In this document: piece by piece, positions 1 to 10,237 of the stretch
Layout of the letters: each line of letters opens with the position of its first letter
Position numbering within the stretch: the first letter of the stretch is position 1
NCBI GenBank assembly: GCA_010405405.1
Contig: MU004234.1
Coordinates: 2,461,988-2,525,987 of the forward strand
DNA length: 64,000 bases
Reading direction: 5' to 3'
Source of the DNA: Microthyrium microscopicum
Taxonomy: Eukaryota; Ascomycota; Dothideomycetes; Microthyriales; Microthyriaceae
Position numbers and translations under genes: made by a program
Notes under the pieces: generated by a model
The model's input: only the letters and a program-made list of their open reading frames with translations
What the model was told of the DNA's origin: nothing
The model's database searches: none

Positions 1-550
1 GCCTCCACCAACCACACCAGCGCGCCTTCCAACAATTCTCGAGGCGACTTCCCCAAGCCGCCCAACAACTCCCACGAGCGTGCTGTCCGCGCTGTCCCCG
101 AACAGCAAATACAACCAGCCAGTCTGGACCCCCTCCTCTCCCGTGGCGAGCACCTCCCTCGCCAGCATCGACCTCGCCGCCCTCACCTTCTCCGAGCGGC
201 ATCTCGACCTCTCCCTGCGCCTGCCCCCGTCCTCGCCTCGCTCTCCAAGCGTGGTGTCGACGGTCGGCACGGCCACAGAGATGCGCTCGGTGGAGGAGGC
301 GCAGTCGATGGGCGCGACCGCGCCATCCTCCTTGGGCAAGAGGATGCGCAACGTCGTGTTCTGTGGCGAGGAGGAGGACTCGTCGGATGAGGAGGAGGAG
401 GAGGAACGGGTGGTGAAGAAGAAGCGGTTTTCGTTGGGCGCGGTGAGCGCGAGTGGTAGACGGTGGGCGGCGAGTGTGGGCCGGAGTGGGAAGCGGCAGA
501 GTACGGGGGCGGCGGGCACGTGGCCGTATGGAGTGGGGATGATGAGATAG
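1..550 (+). CDS. 3' end of a Ser/Pro-rich protein gene (partial)
   Basis: The frame is open from base 2 to the TAG at 548-550, so the gene starts outside the window; an in-frame GTG at 80 is not a start. About 182 C-terminal residues are visible. The first half is rich in Ser, Pro and Thr. A very acidic run (EEEDSSDEEEEEE) follows, then a basic KKKR patch that could serve in nuclear import, and a Gly/Arg/Ser-rich tail. No catalytic domain is visible in this part and I do not recognise the protein. High GC and strong third-position bias, in contrast to the AT-rich spacer that follows, support real coding. Confidence 0.7.
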   Translation, partial: PPPTTPARLPTILEATSPSRPTTPTSVLSALSPNSKYNQPVWTPSSPVASTSLASIDLAALTFSERHLDLSLRLPPSSPRSPSVVSTVGTATEMRSVEEAQSMGATAPSSLGKRMRNVVFCGEEEDSSDEEEEEERVVKKKRFSLGAVSASGRRWAASVGRSGKRQSTGAAGTWPYGVGMMR

Positions 551-1083
551 TGTGTAAGTTTCTTAACGAGGCATTGAAGTCGAAGATGAGCTAACTGGTG
601 TAGATGATATTGTATTATACCAGAAAAAGAAGGGATTGTGGGCCGGTTTTGGGGGTTTGGGGATTGTTTGAGTATGGGTGAGGTTGGGTAATGGGGTGGT
701 TTATGTCTGTATTAGTATTGTCTCTTTATAATTACTACTACAATGGGAAACTAATACGGCATCAATATCGTTGTGTCAATGAGGTTCCGTATGATTATCA
801 TTTGACTTGTTAGGAACTCGAAAGTCGAATAGCTCAAACGTCATAATGAGTACTTTGCTCACTTTGTAAGGATAGTACTATCTTTTTGCTCAGAACATCA
901 ATCTCAAAACCCAAAACACTGTCCAAGTCAGCATCGAAACAGCACACACGCTGTTAATAAGTTATCTCCTACTTCTCTACCGCATCTTTCTTACATCCAC
1001 CAACCTACATGCAGCTTGACCCATAGATTCCTCAACGTTTCTATCTCCTCAAAACCGCCAGTCAAGATCTCAACCATCGCGAA
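551..1083. other. Gene-free spacer
   Basis: No supported gene. It contains the 3' flank of the partial gene and AT-rich sequence that could be promoter for the doubtful gene at 1084. Confidence 0.6.
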
Positions 1084-1946
1084 ATGACAGACAAAGAAAC
1101 ATCGTAAGCTTTAGAAGAGTCTTTGTGGACTGCATTATGATTGACCAATCTAAGTAGCCCGCCAGCTCAGACTGGCGAGAGGAAGCAGAGTGTCCAAGTA
1201 CTGGCAGCCCCAGACAATCGCTCACAGGCTACAAAACAGGCAGACTACCCGATCGAGTGCTGGGTTAACCTCATGCACGGTACCAAATTGACGTTCGATC
1301 AATGCTCCAGAGCTTTGAAGTGGCACTTGGAGGACTGGGAAATCCCAAATGTGAAGCCTTCCCACGACGAGATCCAGGCTGTTCGAGAATAACCCGCTTT
1401 TCCAAGGAGCCTAATGAACAAAATTACAGGGCGGGTATGGAGAAGAAGCGTCGTGGAATTCCATTGCAAGGTGCTTATCATGCCAACGGGCCATATCCTC
1501 TCTCCTATCCTTACGTTCAAGGCAAAGACCCGTTACCATCAATTGCCGTAGACCCGTTCTCTGTTGTCGAAATGGCCCTTCCTAACTCTGGGAGCCAGAA
1601 AGAGGCAAACGTTGGAGCATCTGCCCACGCAGGGCTTCGCACATCCAAGCGAAAAAGAGCACAAGAGGTCACTGCCGATGAGGGTGACGAGATTGCGACA
1701 ATCGCAACAAAGCGCTCCAAGTCAAGACAGATGCACTAGAAGATGTGAATGGCGAAAACGACTTGCCGACTTTCTATCAAAGTCAAAACTACGGCAACCG
1801 CTCTGGTAATTCACACGTTGTTATCGGACGAGCTGAGGGCTTCTTTCTCTCACAGCTTTTTGTTTCAATTTTGGCGACACTGGACCGTCATTGACGACAA
1901 CTGAGTTGAAAGCGATGACAGGAGCAGAAATTGAGAGTTGGAAATG
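1084..1946 (+). pseudogene. Possible small hypothetical gene, multi-exon or decayed
   Basis: An ATG at 1084 is followed by a well-formed short intron (1104-1154: GTAAGC donor, TTGAC-like branch, AAG acceptor), which opens a frame to 1392. A second coding-like frame runs to 1739 and includes a lysine/arginine-rich stretch. A third frame begins near 1730, passes a good 50-base intron (GTAATT donor, CACAG acceptor, 1806-1855) and ends at a TGA at 1944-1946. I cannot find canonical introns that join the first frame to the second or the second to the third. Either non-standard introns are used, or the gene is broken by two frame changes. No family is recognised. It faces the minus-strand ARMT1 gene with about 200 bases between the two stops. 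Confidence 0.3.
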
Positions 1947-2150
1947 AACGGGGATCTTCAGTACAGGCCAGAAAGTCGTCGAATTGCTCGATCATTGCAG
2001 CAGTCTTCTTTAGTATCTTAATATTATCTTTGATAATCATGCTAGTACCAAAAATCGTGCACCATTATTCCTTGAAGTCTATATTTTTTGTCTAGTGCTT
2101 CCTCAATCCAAGCTACCACCTATTGCTTCTATACATCTACAAGGTGGATA

Positions 2151-3721
2151 TCATTTTCCATCGCAAAACTGTATCACTGCCCACTCTCCATGCCATGCCC
2201 ACCGTCTCTGTGGCCCTGGACCGCCCTCCTGAGTCCCCCTCAATTGCTCATCTTTACCTTCTGGCAGTCCACACACCGCATCTGCCTTGCAGGTCCGTAG
2301 CGCGAGCACCCGAAGCCCAGAACCTGGACCAAGAGGTCCAATTGCTTCAGAGAAAGGTTTGGTCGGGGCCCATTCAGCCTATGATCTTGTTAGAAATCAA
2401 TTGATCACCAAGGAGGGACAACATACATCCGCGATGAGTTTACGATAGTTCAGATCACCCTTGAAAATCACTAGCTCGCTCTGCTTCAAGTCTTCATACA
2501 AGTCTGGTGCTGTTGCGGGTAGTCGCCAGAAACTTCCTCCGTGGGTCCAGAAGCTGTGAGTTTTGATGACGAGCTTTCCTTCTTGTTGGAGCGTGGTCCA
2601 ATTTTGATGGAGAAATGATAGGCTATCGAGCTCTGCGTTTGACTGTCCATTCTGTTTTGATTGGAAGAAGTCTTCTCCGTTCTTGAGTGCGTCGAGGAGA
2701 TCAGCGATATCTTTGGTGACGACGTCTGAGACAAACCAAGGGAAGTTCTTGGGATGGAGTACGACATTGGTTGCAAGGCCTGTGGACAGCAAGTAGCCAG
2801 CCAATACAAGGTCGACGAAGAGTTCGAAGCCTGCGTTGTCAAGCACAAAGTCTACTCGACGCTGAGACTTTCCAGTCTTTAGAGCCTCATTCAAGACTGC
2901 AAATGCTTTTGAAAGATCGTTCACCAATATCTTTTTTTCTGACGCTTTTCGTACTTTAGAGCCTTGCAGCTTCTGTATATCTTCCTCGGTTACATTCGTA
3001 TGGAGTGATAGATCTGTTTTGTTCCCCCATAGACATATTTCAGCCATTTCGATGAACAGGATTTCTTGTGCTTGTTCCAGTTGTTGAGGTGTTTCGACAC
3101 CTTGGATCGTGTGACTGGATTGTAGGCTCGAGATAACAGTCTTGTATTGAGCGGCTAATTCGAGGACAGCTGGGCGCGAAGCTCTGAATCCAGAAATTTT
3201 ACTGCGGGCAAACACATCATAGTTCTTCCAGTGCTTGGATGTGCTGAAGAGATTTTGTATGCGGCGAAAAAAGTAACAACAGGCGAATAGCCAGGCTCCG
3301 TCAAGCCATGTCGTTGCACCCCGTTGTGCTAATTCTGTGTTGTATGCTGGAATGTCTCCCGTACCGTCGTCTTCCAAGGGAGTTAGTGGGAGATCTTGCT
3401 GTACTTCGTGCTTCAATTGAGCTATCTGATCGATAATAGCTTGACCCTCGCTTTTGGCGTCGCCCTCTGGTAGCCCCGAAAGAGTAGTCTGGATATCTTC
3501 GCTAATTTGGCCCTATCTACTTCATCAGTGACAAGTCAATGAGCAGATTAAAGACCATATGGGATTTCGTACAATTTGCACCGGCCAATTTTCTGTGGTA
3601 AACGGATATCCAAAGGAGTTTTTATCCCCACTTTGCCATTGAGCTAGACAAACTTAAAGTCAGCTTCTGGAACGTGAACCTTTGGTACTGAAAACTCACG
3701 AGTGGTAGTGTCGAACTCCAT
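2151..3721 (-). CDS. ARMT1/DUF89 family damage-control phosphatase
   Basis: Four exons give 468 residues: 3700-3721, 3573-3643, 2427-3512 and 2151-2378, with introns of 56, 60 and 48 bases and frame kept throughout. The length matches the yeast member Ymr027w (about 470). The metal-site signature VLDNAGFE is near residue 253-260, followed by a FVDLVLAGYLL helix. FKGDLNYRK near 381-389 and LALRTCKAD in the last exon are other family landmarks. These metal-dependent phosphatases hydrolyse sugar phosphates such as fructose-1-phosphate and related damaged metabolites; carboxyl methyltransferase activity has also been claimed for the family. No signal peptide is seen, so the protein is likely cytosolic. 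The first coding exon is only 22 bases (MEFDTTT). Confidence 0.9.
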
Positions 3722-4278
3722 TTCTATATGTTCAAGCAATTTGCAAGCCTATTGATCCAACATTAGAGGAGTGATGCTTCTCCATGCCTGTGAGGTGTTG
3801 GAGAGTTCCGAGATCGCAATGAAAATAATTTGAATGGCCAATGCAGTTATCCACAAAATACAAATCTTACAGTAGCGTCCGGATTGTCGTCGAACGGCGG
3901 TGAGATGGCTTTTCGAGAGTTTCGGAACATTTTTAAGGCACTAGCAAAAAAATCGATCATCCAGGTATTTGCTATGACACTGAGTACTAGAAACAATGTC
4001 TTATCATTTTTGAAAATATGTCAAGCACATCGAGTTGATTAAGTTCTTAAAGGTTGAATAACAATCAAGTCGCTTACCGAACATGCGGTTGTCGTGAGCA
4101 TTGCTAGAAAATCCGGCCGCCAGGTGAAGTCGTCTCACTTACAACGGCTAGCATAATATACAGAGCATAAACAGAAAATGAGGAATTCAGAGCAACTTTA
4201 TGACTATTGTGAAGAACACCCTATCAAAGAAGTCTCTTTCTAAATGTTACTCCACAATCGCTTGTATCTCTTATGATT
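3722..4278. other. Gene-free spacer
   Basis: It holds the upstream region of the ARMT1 gene and the 3' flank of the cutinase gene. Only short, unconvincing open frames occur here. Confidence 0.6.
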
Positions 4279-5107
4279 TCAAGTCAATGTGAGAGTGCCA
4301 CTCTTCTGCGCTGGCATTGGAGTCCCTTTGAAAGCCGCCTCAATAAACTTGACTCCACGATCTACCCATGGTTTCTGCACATAATCAAGATGAGGCGAGA
4401 AACACTTTCCAGCGCGATCGCATGTACTATCTCCCTTGGAACAGTTTTCCAAAAGTCGATTATCAAGTTCATCTGGCAGCTTTCCGATTCCGCTCGAGCT
4501 CACCATCATCGGGTCGCCATACAACACGACAGCAAGAACTTTAGGAATCAACTCCTTGGGTAATTTGGCTCCTGCGGCATGGATTACTGCAGCCCCAAGA
4601 GAGTAACCGATCAGTGCAAACTTTTGATTTGGGCATGCGGCAGACTGCTTAGTGAGGCGGTTGATCACATCAATTCGACCAGTAGTTGTGTCGGCAACAG
4701 CATTCGATGATGCAGGATACTTCGTAAGTTAGTATCAGAACTTGCTTGGAGGCGAGAAAGCACCTACCTGAACAGGATAGCCTCGTGTATTTGGCATTAT
4801 CGCTGTTAAATTGGCCATGATGGGGTCGCCAACTATTGATCCGAACTTGCCATTGGTCTTGGAGTTTGGCTCACTTGTTCCTCTCGCTATGTCTCTTCTT
4901 AGTGATATTTCCCACAAATTGCTAGTTTGACCTACCAATGATGACTTCGAAATCAGAACAGCCCTCAGGCACATCTTTTGGATTGACTGGAACAGCTGGA
5001 CCCATCGTCCATCCTGTGCCTCCAACACCCTTTGGCATTGGCTTGCATCCTTGCGAGTTGACTGTAGCGATCAGGGCAACTAAAAGAAGAATCTGGTGGT
5101 GCCACAT
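4279..5107 (-). CDS. Secreted cutinase-family serine esterase
   Basis: Three exons (4936-5107, 4768-4886, 4279-4719) encode 243 residues, the usual cutinase length. Residues 1-18 form a hydrophobic signal peptide ending near NSQG. The protein has ARGTSEP near 58-64 (the oxyanion-side strand of the family), the nucleophile motif GYSLGAA with Ser137, YGDPM near 164-168, the catalytic Asp in KGDSTC (about 194) and the catalytic His in SPHLDY (about 207). Cysteines around the Asp loop are in the expected disulfide positions. Cutinases and acetylxylan-esterase relatives hydrolyse ester bonds in plant cutin or other polyesters outside the cell. The nucleophile elbow carries Leu where many fungal cutinases have Gln. 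Both introns have GTAGGT donors. The gene is divergent from the GH76 gene. Confidence 0.92.
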
Positions 5108-6045
5108 AATGTCAAGCCTAGAATGAAGTTATCAGTGACTCGCGTGGTTGACAAAGTTAAAGAAAAAAACACAACATCATAGGGTGTCCTTTTCAGTAGC
5201 ACCTTAGACAGTGCATTTCAGTAATAGTACCGAGAGATAAAGAATCGGTTGGAGCCGAGATTATACTAATCTTTGTAAGTACCCTTTCAGTTTAGATTAA
5301 ACCATGGCCATAAATGGTAGATGTTGAGAGCTTGTAGGGCAGGTCAGTCCAATAATATTGCACGCGCCTACATCCTCTATACTGATCAAGCGCTGATCTG
5401 GCTGAGAGCCGCGTCAGTATCAAGACATAAATCAATAATTGGTAGACGATCTTATATCTACCTAGACAAATCTTTGGTGCAGCATATTATGCTGGTTCTT
5501 CCTGTATTGTTATCTGTAGCAGATATCAGAGGCGATGGGAACGCGGCTTGCAGTTTGTCAAATGCTACAATCTACTCTCTGCGAATAGCGTGCTCCAGAC
5601 TTTTGGAGTTATAATCGTGTGAGAAGATGAGGGTTTTCTCTACATATTCTTCTAGAACGATTATTTGAGACGTTAGACCCGTTGTGCGCCTCTGAAGAAG
5701 GGAGGAAGTAAAATTGGCAAGGTCATCAAGATTGGCGAGTAATGCTTGAAGTTTTAGGTCGCAGCTAATGGGTAATAGGTCCAAGTAGACTAGTAGTAGC
5801 CTCATACTCCTCTTTAAAAGTAAAAATAGAAATAATTCAGGGGGCGAGTCTCTTTAGGGGGATTGATCTACAGATATCTTTTGTTTCATTGGCTGCCTAG
5901 TGGCGTGGCTTCTCATCATACGAGCTTATTTCTTGTACCTGCGCCTCAAAACAACAAGTCATCCGTGACATCCTACAAATTCTGACATCGTGGATTTCTT
6001 CCCTCACAGATATCGCCGTCCTCTATTTCCAAACAAGCTTCCAAA
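5108..6045. promoter_or_regulatory. Shared divergent upstream region of the cutinase and GH76 genes
   Basis: 938 bases separate the two divergent start codons. Open frames at 5321-5614 (plus) and 5572-5805 (minus) show no recognisable protein and no splice logic. The likely content is two promoters and 5' leaders. No specific operator is identified. Confidence 0.5.
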
Positions 6046-7517
6046 ATGCGGTCGGCTAGGTTCCTCTCTGTCGTTCTTGTTGTCAGCAGTACGAGTGTGA
6101 GTGCTCTGGACCTCGATCCAAAGAACGCTGGTAAGTTGGATTACGCTAGAACAGAGTAATATTCGACGTAACCAAGAGCTAAATCTCAAATTGCAGATTC
6201 AATCAAAAGTGCTGCCAAAGCTGTTGCCAAGACTGTTGTCTCACTTTACAATGGCAACAAATCTGTCGAGATTCCAGGCATCTTTTCGACCCCTGGATTT
6301 TACTGGTGGCAAGCAGCACCTGTCTGGGACGCTCTAGTCGACTATTCTTTCTTGACGGGAGACACGACGTACAATGATATCGTTGGCAAGGCTCTGCAAT
6401 TTCAAGTTGGTCCAAACAACGATTATATGCCACCAAATCAAACCAAAAGCGAAGTAAGTTTTGCTCACTAAAATAAATTCAACTCTTATGGAATGTACGG
6501 CTGATTCGATTTCGCAAGGGAAACGACGATCAGTCATTCTGGGCTTTGGCTGCCATGACTGCCGCAGAGCGCAACTTTCCCGCTCCCAATACCAGTATTC
6601 CGACCTGGAGCACTCTTGCCACCAATGTCTTCAACACCCAAGCCGCCCGATGGGATGACAAGACCTGTGGTGGTGGTGTTCGGTGGCAGATCTTCTCTTT
6701 CAACAACGGATACAACTACAAGAATTCCCAGTCCAATGGTAATCTCTTTGAACTCAGTGCTCGTCTAGCTGCATTTACCAAGAATGCTACCTACTCCGAC
6801 TGGGCTGAGAAGACCTATAGTTGGCTCGAGCAAGTCGGTTTTGTCAACAACGGCGCGGTCTACGATGGAGCAGACTTGACAACAAACTGCACCTCAGTCA
6901 GCCACTTGCAGTGGTCCAACAATGCTGGAGCTCTGATTTATGGAAGCGCAATTATGTACAACTTGACAAGTGATGCGAAGTGGCGCAACCGTACTTCAAC
7001 GCTTCTGAATGCTACCCTCACCACCTTCTTCAAGGACGGCATCATGGAAGAGGTCGCCTGCGAGAACATTGGAACTTGCGCAAGCGATCAAACCTTCTTC
7101 AAAGGCATTACTGCCATCCATCTTGCTCGCACCGCAGTCGTCGCTCCTTTCACAGCACAGTCAATTATGCCACTACTCCAGAGCTCTGCGACTGGCGCGG
7201 CTGTGAATGCATGCACTGCTCCAGATGGTAGCTGTACGTTGATATGGACTGCTAGTGCCAACAACGCCTCGACAAGCGGGGTGACATCCTTGGGAACTGA
7301 TTTCTCTGCACTGGAGGTCATTCAAGCCAACTTGGTGGGCAGTGCGAAGAGCATCGTGACACAAAATGGATCGACCGCAGTAGGAGGAAATTCTTCCTCG
7401 TCTGGAAGTGCTAGTGGATCAACGGCGAAGGGTTCAGGCGTCAATCTGGCGATTCCGGGCTTGCTGAGTGTGGCTCAGATCTTTGGTCTGATCCTTCTGG
7501 GACACGTTGTTCTATAG
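6046..7517 (+). CDS. GPI-anchored GH76 protein (Dfg5/Dcw1-like, endo-1,6-alpha-mannosidase family)
   Basis: Three exons (6046-6130, 6197-6453, 6519-7517) give 446 residues. The first 20 residues form a signal peptide (MRSARFLSVVLVVSSTSVSA). The GH76 landmarks are FYWWQAAPVWDALVDYS, the NDDQ catalytic Asp pair near residues 117-118, CGGGVRWQI, NGNLFELSARLA and HLQWSNNAG. A Ser/Gly-rich stretch before a hydrophobic C-terminal tail (about 425-446) fits a GPI-anchor signal. Members cross-link GPI glycoproteins to wall glucan or act on alpha-1,6-mannan, and are needed for wall building and hyphal growth. Many NxS/T sites point to heavy N-glycosylation. Both donors are GTAAGT. The family assignment is firm; whether this copy transfers or hydrolyses cannot be told. 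Confidence 0.93.
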
Positions 7518-7909
7518 TCCTCTTATGGCATTCCCATTCTTTGCATAGCGACGGTTAACGGGAGATATAATGTCTACTAGACAATCAATGAGCATACACA
7601 ACTGAACATTTTTGTCCAGAACAGACCAAGCTCATGAAAGAAGAGCTGTTTATTTCAATGAAAAATATCTGTCAGAGACATGTCTGGCGCTTCGCATGAA
7701 GTCAAGGATAAGAGGAAAGAAAAGAATCACGGTTGTACGGGAATAATGAACAGCTTCATGCTCTACTCGGCGATCGACTACATCACCATGAGGCATTGCC
7801 GATTATAAGCGGGGTAGCTCACCATTGTGATATGGTGATAGATTTCATGATTTGATATTCTAATCCTACTGTTTAAAGCTTATTGTTGTTTGACAAAATA
7901 TATTTCACC
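7518..7909. other. Spacer between the GH76 and dienelactone hydrolase genes
   Basis: 392 bases between two plus-strand genes, presumably the GH76 3' UTR and the next promoter. Nothing else is seen. Confidence 0.6.
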
Positions 7910-8869
7910 ATGACAGGGCCCTACTTAGCGAAACCATGTGGTGACTGCTGCTTAGGCGGACATTTGCACGAAGGGGAGCCACGAGGAAGCACCGAGAAGA
8001 TACACGATATCAACACATATGTTGCAAAGCCCAGCGATGAAAAGTCAAATGGAAATATAGTCCTGTTCTTCACTGATGTCTACGGCATATTCCACAACAA
8101 CAATCTTCTCATCATGGATACATTCGCAGACGCTGGTTATCTGTGTTTAGCTCTTGATTTCTTTCAAGGGGTAGGTTTCCCCTCTCGTTCTTCCTTGAGA
8201 GAACACCATTGTTGATATATGGTACTAGGATAACTTGATGAACTATCGCGACGAAAACAGGAAGGATCTGCCAGGATTTGATTTCAAGGCTTGGGCAACG
8301 AAGAATATGGAATGGGCAATGTCAGCGACGCCGAAGTGGATTGAGGCTGCGAAGGAGAAGTATGGCAAGGAGGAAACCAAGTATGCTTGTGTAGGCTACT
8401 GCTTTGGAGCACCGTTTGTGTGTCAGGAGCTCGCAAAAGATACCGTCAGCGCTGGAGCGTTCGCACATCCAGCGTTCTTAACAGAGAAGCATTTCTCCGA
8501 CTTGAAACGTTAGTTCAAAAGATTTGTCTGGAGATGATGTGCTGATTATACTTCTCAGATCCTCTCTTGCTGTCTTGCGCAGAAGATGACTGGACTTTTG
8601 GTGACGACCAGCGCCATCAGGCGGAAGCGATCATGAAGAAAGACAAGAAGAGATATATGGTCCAGCTTTTCTCTGGAGTCAAACATGGCTTTGCTTTGCG
8701 TTGCAATCTTGATGATCCATACGAAAGTAAGAACAAAGCATACACTTGAGGTTAATTTTCTGACATCCATGCGACAGAATTTGTGAAGGAACAGAGTCTT
8801 TCCGGCATGCTTCAATATTTTGATTTTTGGCTTTCAGGGTCAGCAGACAAATTCATAAAGGTCAACTAA
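7910..8869 (+). CDS. Dienelactone hydrolase family protein
   Basis: Four exons (7910-8170, 8229-8508, 8559-8726, 8778-8869) encode 266 residues. The start ATG in CACCATGAC context is preferred over an upstream in-frame TTG. The alpha/beta-hydrolase triad is visible: nucleophile Cys145 in GYCFGA, an Asp in AEDDWTFGDD (about 190-196) and His223 in VKHGFA. FTDVYGIFHNNN and YLCLALDFFQG are typical of fungal DLH proteins, as is the CGDCCLGGHLHEG start. The family hydrolyses lactone or ester intermediates, classically in aromatic catabolism, and fungal paralogues also occur in secondary-metabolite loci. No signal peptide is present, so it is likely cytosolic. The substrate is unknown. Confidence 0.92.
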
Positions 8870-9251
8870 TACAAATTTAACTCCAAGCATGAAGGGGCAT
8901 AAGTGTATGTATTAGGAACGATAGATAACTAACTGTGACCGAATGGTTTTCAATATCGCATGTTTGGCCATCAAAATACATGCGCTATTTACTCTCATCC
9001 ACCAAACCGTTTGCTGACCACGGCAAATCGAGAGAATTTCTGAACATTCATGGCATTTGGCAATCGTTTGCGATTAACCTACTCGACATGACTGGAAGCA
9101 GTTGTTCTTGCATTGAAGCTGATGGCAGACATCCTGTTTGGAGCCAATGACTCGGAATAGCTCGATCGTTTTGTCACTACACGACCCCGGAAAATACATG
9201 CTGTAGTACAAGCTAATAAACGCAGCCAAGCGATGCAGCTGGTGCTGCCAA
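8870..9251. other. Convergent spacer
   Basis: The 3' flanks of the dienelactone hydrolase (plus) and the HD phosphohydrolase (minus) meet here. No supported gene. Confidence 0.6.
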
Positions 9252-9926
9252 CTACTTTGGTGCAAATGCCCAAGCTATTTCACCCTGCCCCAAAAACCAC
9301 AACTCCTCTCCAATGTTGAATCTCGCTTGAGTCTCATATTTTGTAAAGAAATGATCTGATAAGTACAATCTTTCCCTTTCCAGGTGTGATTTCAACAAGG
9401 GTATTCTGTGATCTAAATATTCTTGGTCGCTGAGATAGCTATGTTCTTTCCGTATGTATCCAGCGGAGTGCGCATAATCAAGTCCATTGGATCCCACAAA
9501 TGCCAAATCGAAATCTAGAAAGTATTTCATGTCCTCAACTTCATCCGCGAGAATGTCTGGCCCGACGCCATGGCTCAGTGTGGCATCTATCAAGTTGACC
9601 ACCCTTTCAGTTAACTTTTCGTCTATGTCTGGTACTTTATTGGCGAGTTGTCTGAAAGCGTCCACACTTTCCGCCTCGTTAGTCGTCGCTTGGGGATTGT
9701 AAACCCAATCGTGAAGATAAATGGCTAGTTCGACAGCTGTGGGGTTCGATATGGCAGACTTGTGATCATCCAACGAGGCAAGCATGGAATCTACGTGTTT
9801 GAGAGTATGATAATGTTGTTGTGGCTCGGTATGGTGTTGCAAAAATGCTATACTATAAAATTGGCTGAGATTATGTGTTGCGCCGAGTGACTGGAGGAGT
9901 GCAGAGAATCTGGTGCAGATCTCCAT
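9252..9926 (-). CDS. HD-superfamily metal-dependent phosphohydrolase-like protein
   Basis: A single exon encodes 224 residues from the ATG at 9926 (MEICTRF). An in-frame ATG at 9989 would add 21 residues, but these look unlike the family. The sequence has YHTLKHVD (His40, His44), ELAIYLHDWVYNP (the HD pair His72-Asp73), the NEAESVDAFRQL helix and DFDLAFVG. These match the predicted HD phosphohydrolase family of small soluble proteins (COG4339-type). Members presumably bind divalent metal through the His/Asp residues and hydrolyse a phosphate ester. The physiological substrate is unknown. It is divergent from the acyltransferase gene at 10238. Confidence 0.85.
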   Translation of the reverse strand: MEICTRFSALLQSLGATHNLSQFYSIAFLQHHTEPQQHYHTLKHVDSMLASLDDHKSAISNPTAVELAIYLHDWVYNPQATTNEAESVDAFRQLANKVPDIDEKLTERVVNLIDATLSHGVGPDILADEVEDMKYFLDFDLAFVGSNGLDYAHSAGYIRKEHSYLSDQEYLDHRIPLLKSHLERERLYLSDHFFTKYETQARFNIGEELWFLGQGEIAWAFAPK

Positions 9927-10237
9927 GATTGAGTAAAAGGATGTAAAGTAGGTGCTATGTCTAGAAACCGCTTGAGTAGATGGGTACATCGAGTCGTTGG
10001 TCAAAGGTACTTATCGAGGACATTAATAGCTCTAGAGTTGCAAGTTGCTCAGCCTCGCCTTTTCAGCCTCGCGCTAGGCAAATTCAGGGGTAATCAAGCT
10101 CGAGCCATCAATAAGCCGCAGCTTCCGACTTGTATGTTTTCTTTTGCCAAACAACTATCTGCAACTCTTCTGAGTGATTCTTCAACATACAAAGAAACAT
10201 CGTCTCCTGAAGTTGCAGGAATCCGGAGACACAAGTA
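9927..10237. promoter_or_regulatory. Divergent upstream region of the HD hydrolase and acyltransferase genes
   Basis: About 310 bases separate the two starts. Co-regulation is possible because of the arrangement. No specific site is recognised. Confidence 0.4.

Noticed and set aside
3830-4042. 70-codon plus-strand frame between the ARMT1 and cutinase genes
   Set aside because: Short, without motif, and in a region expected to be promoter and 3' flank.
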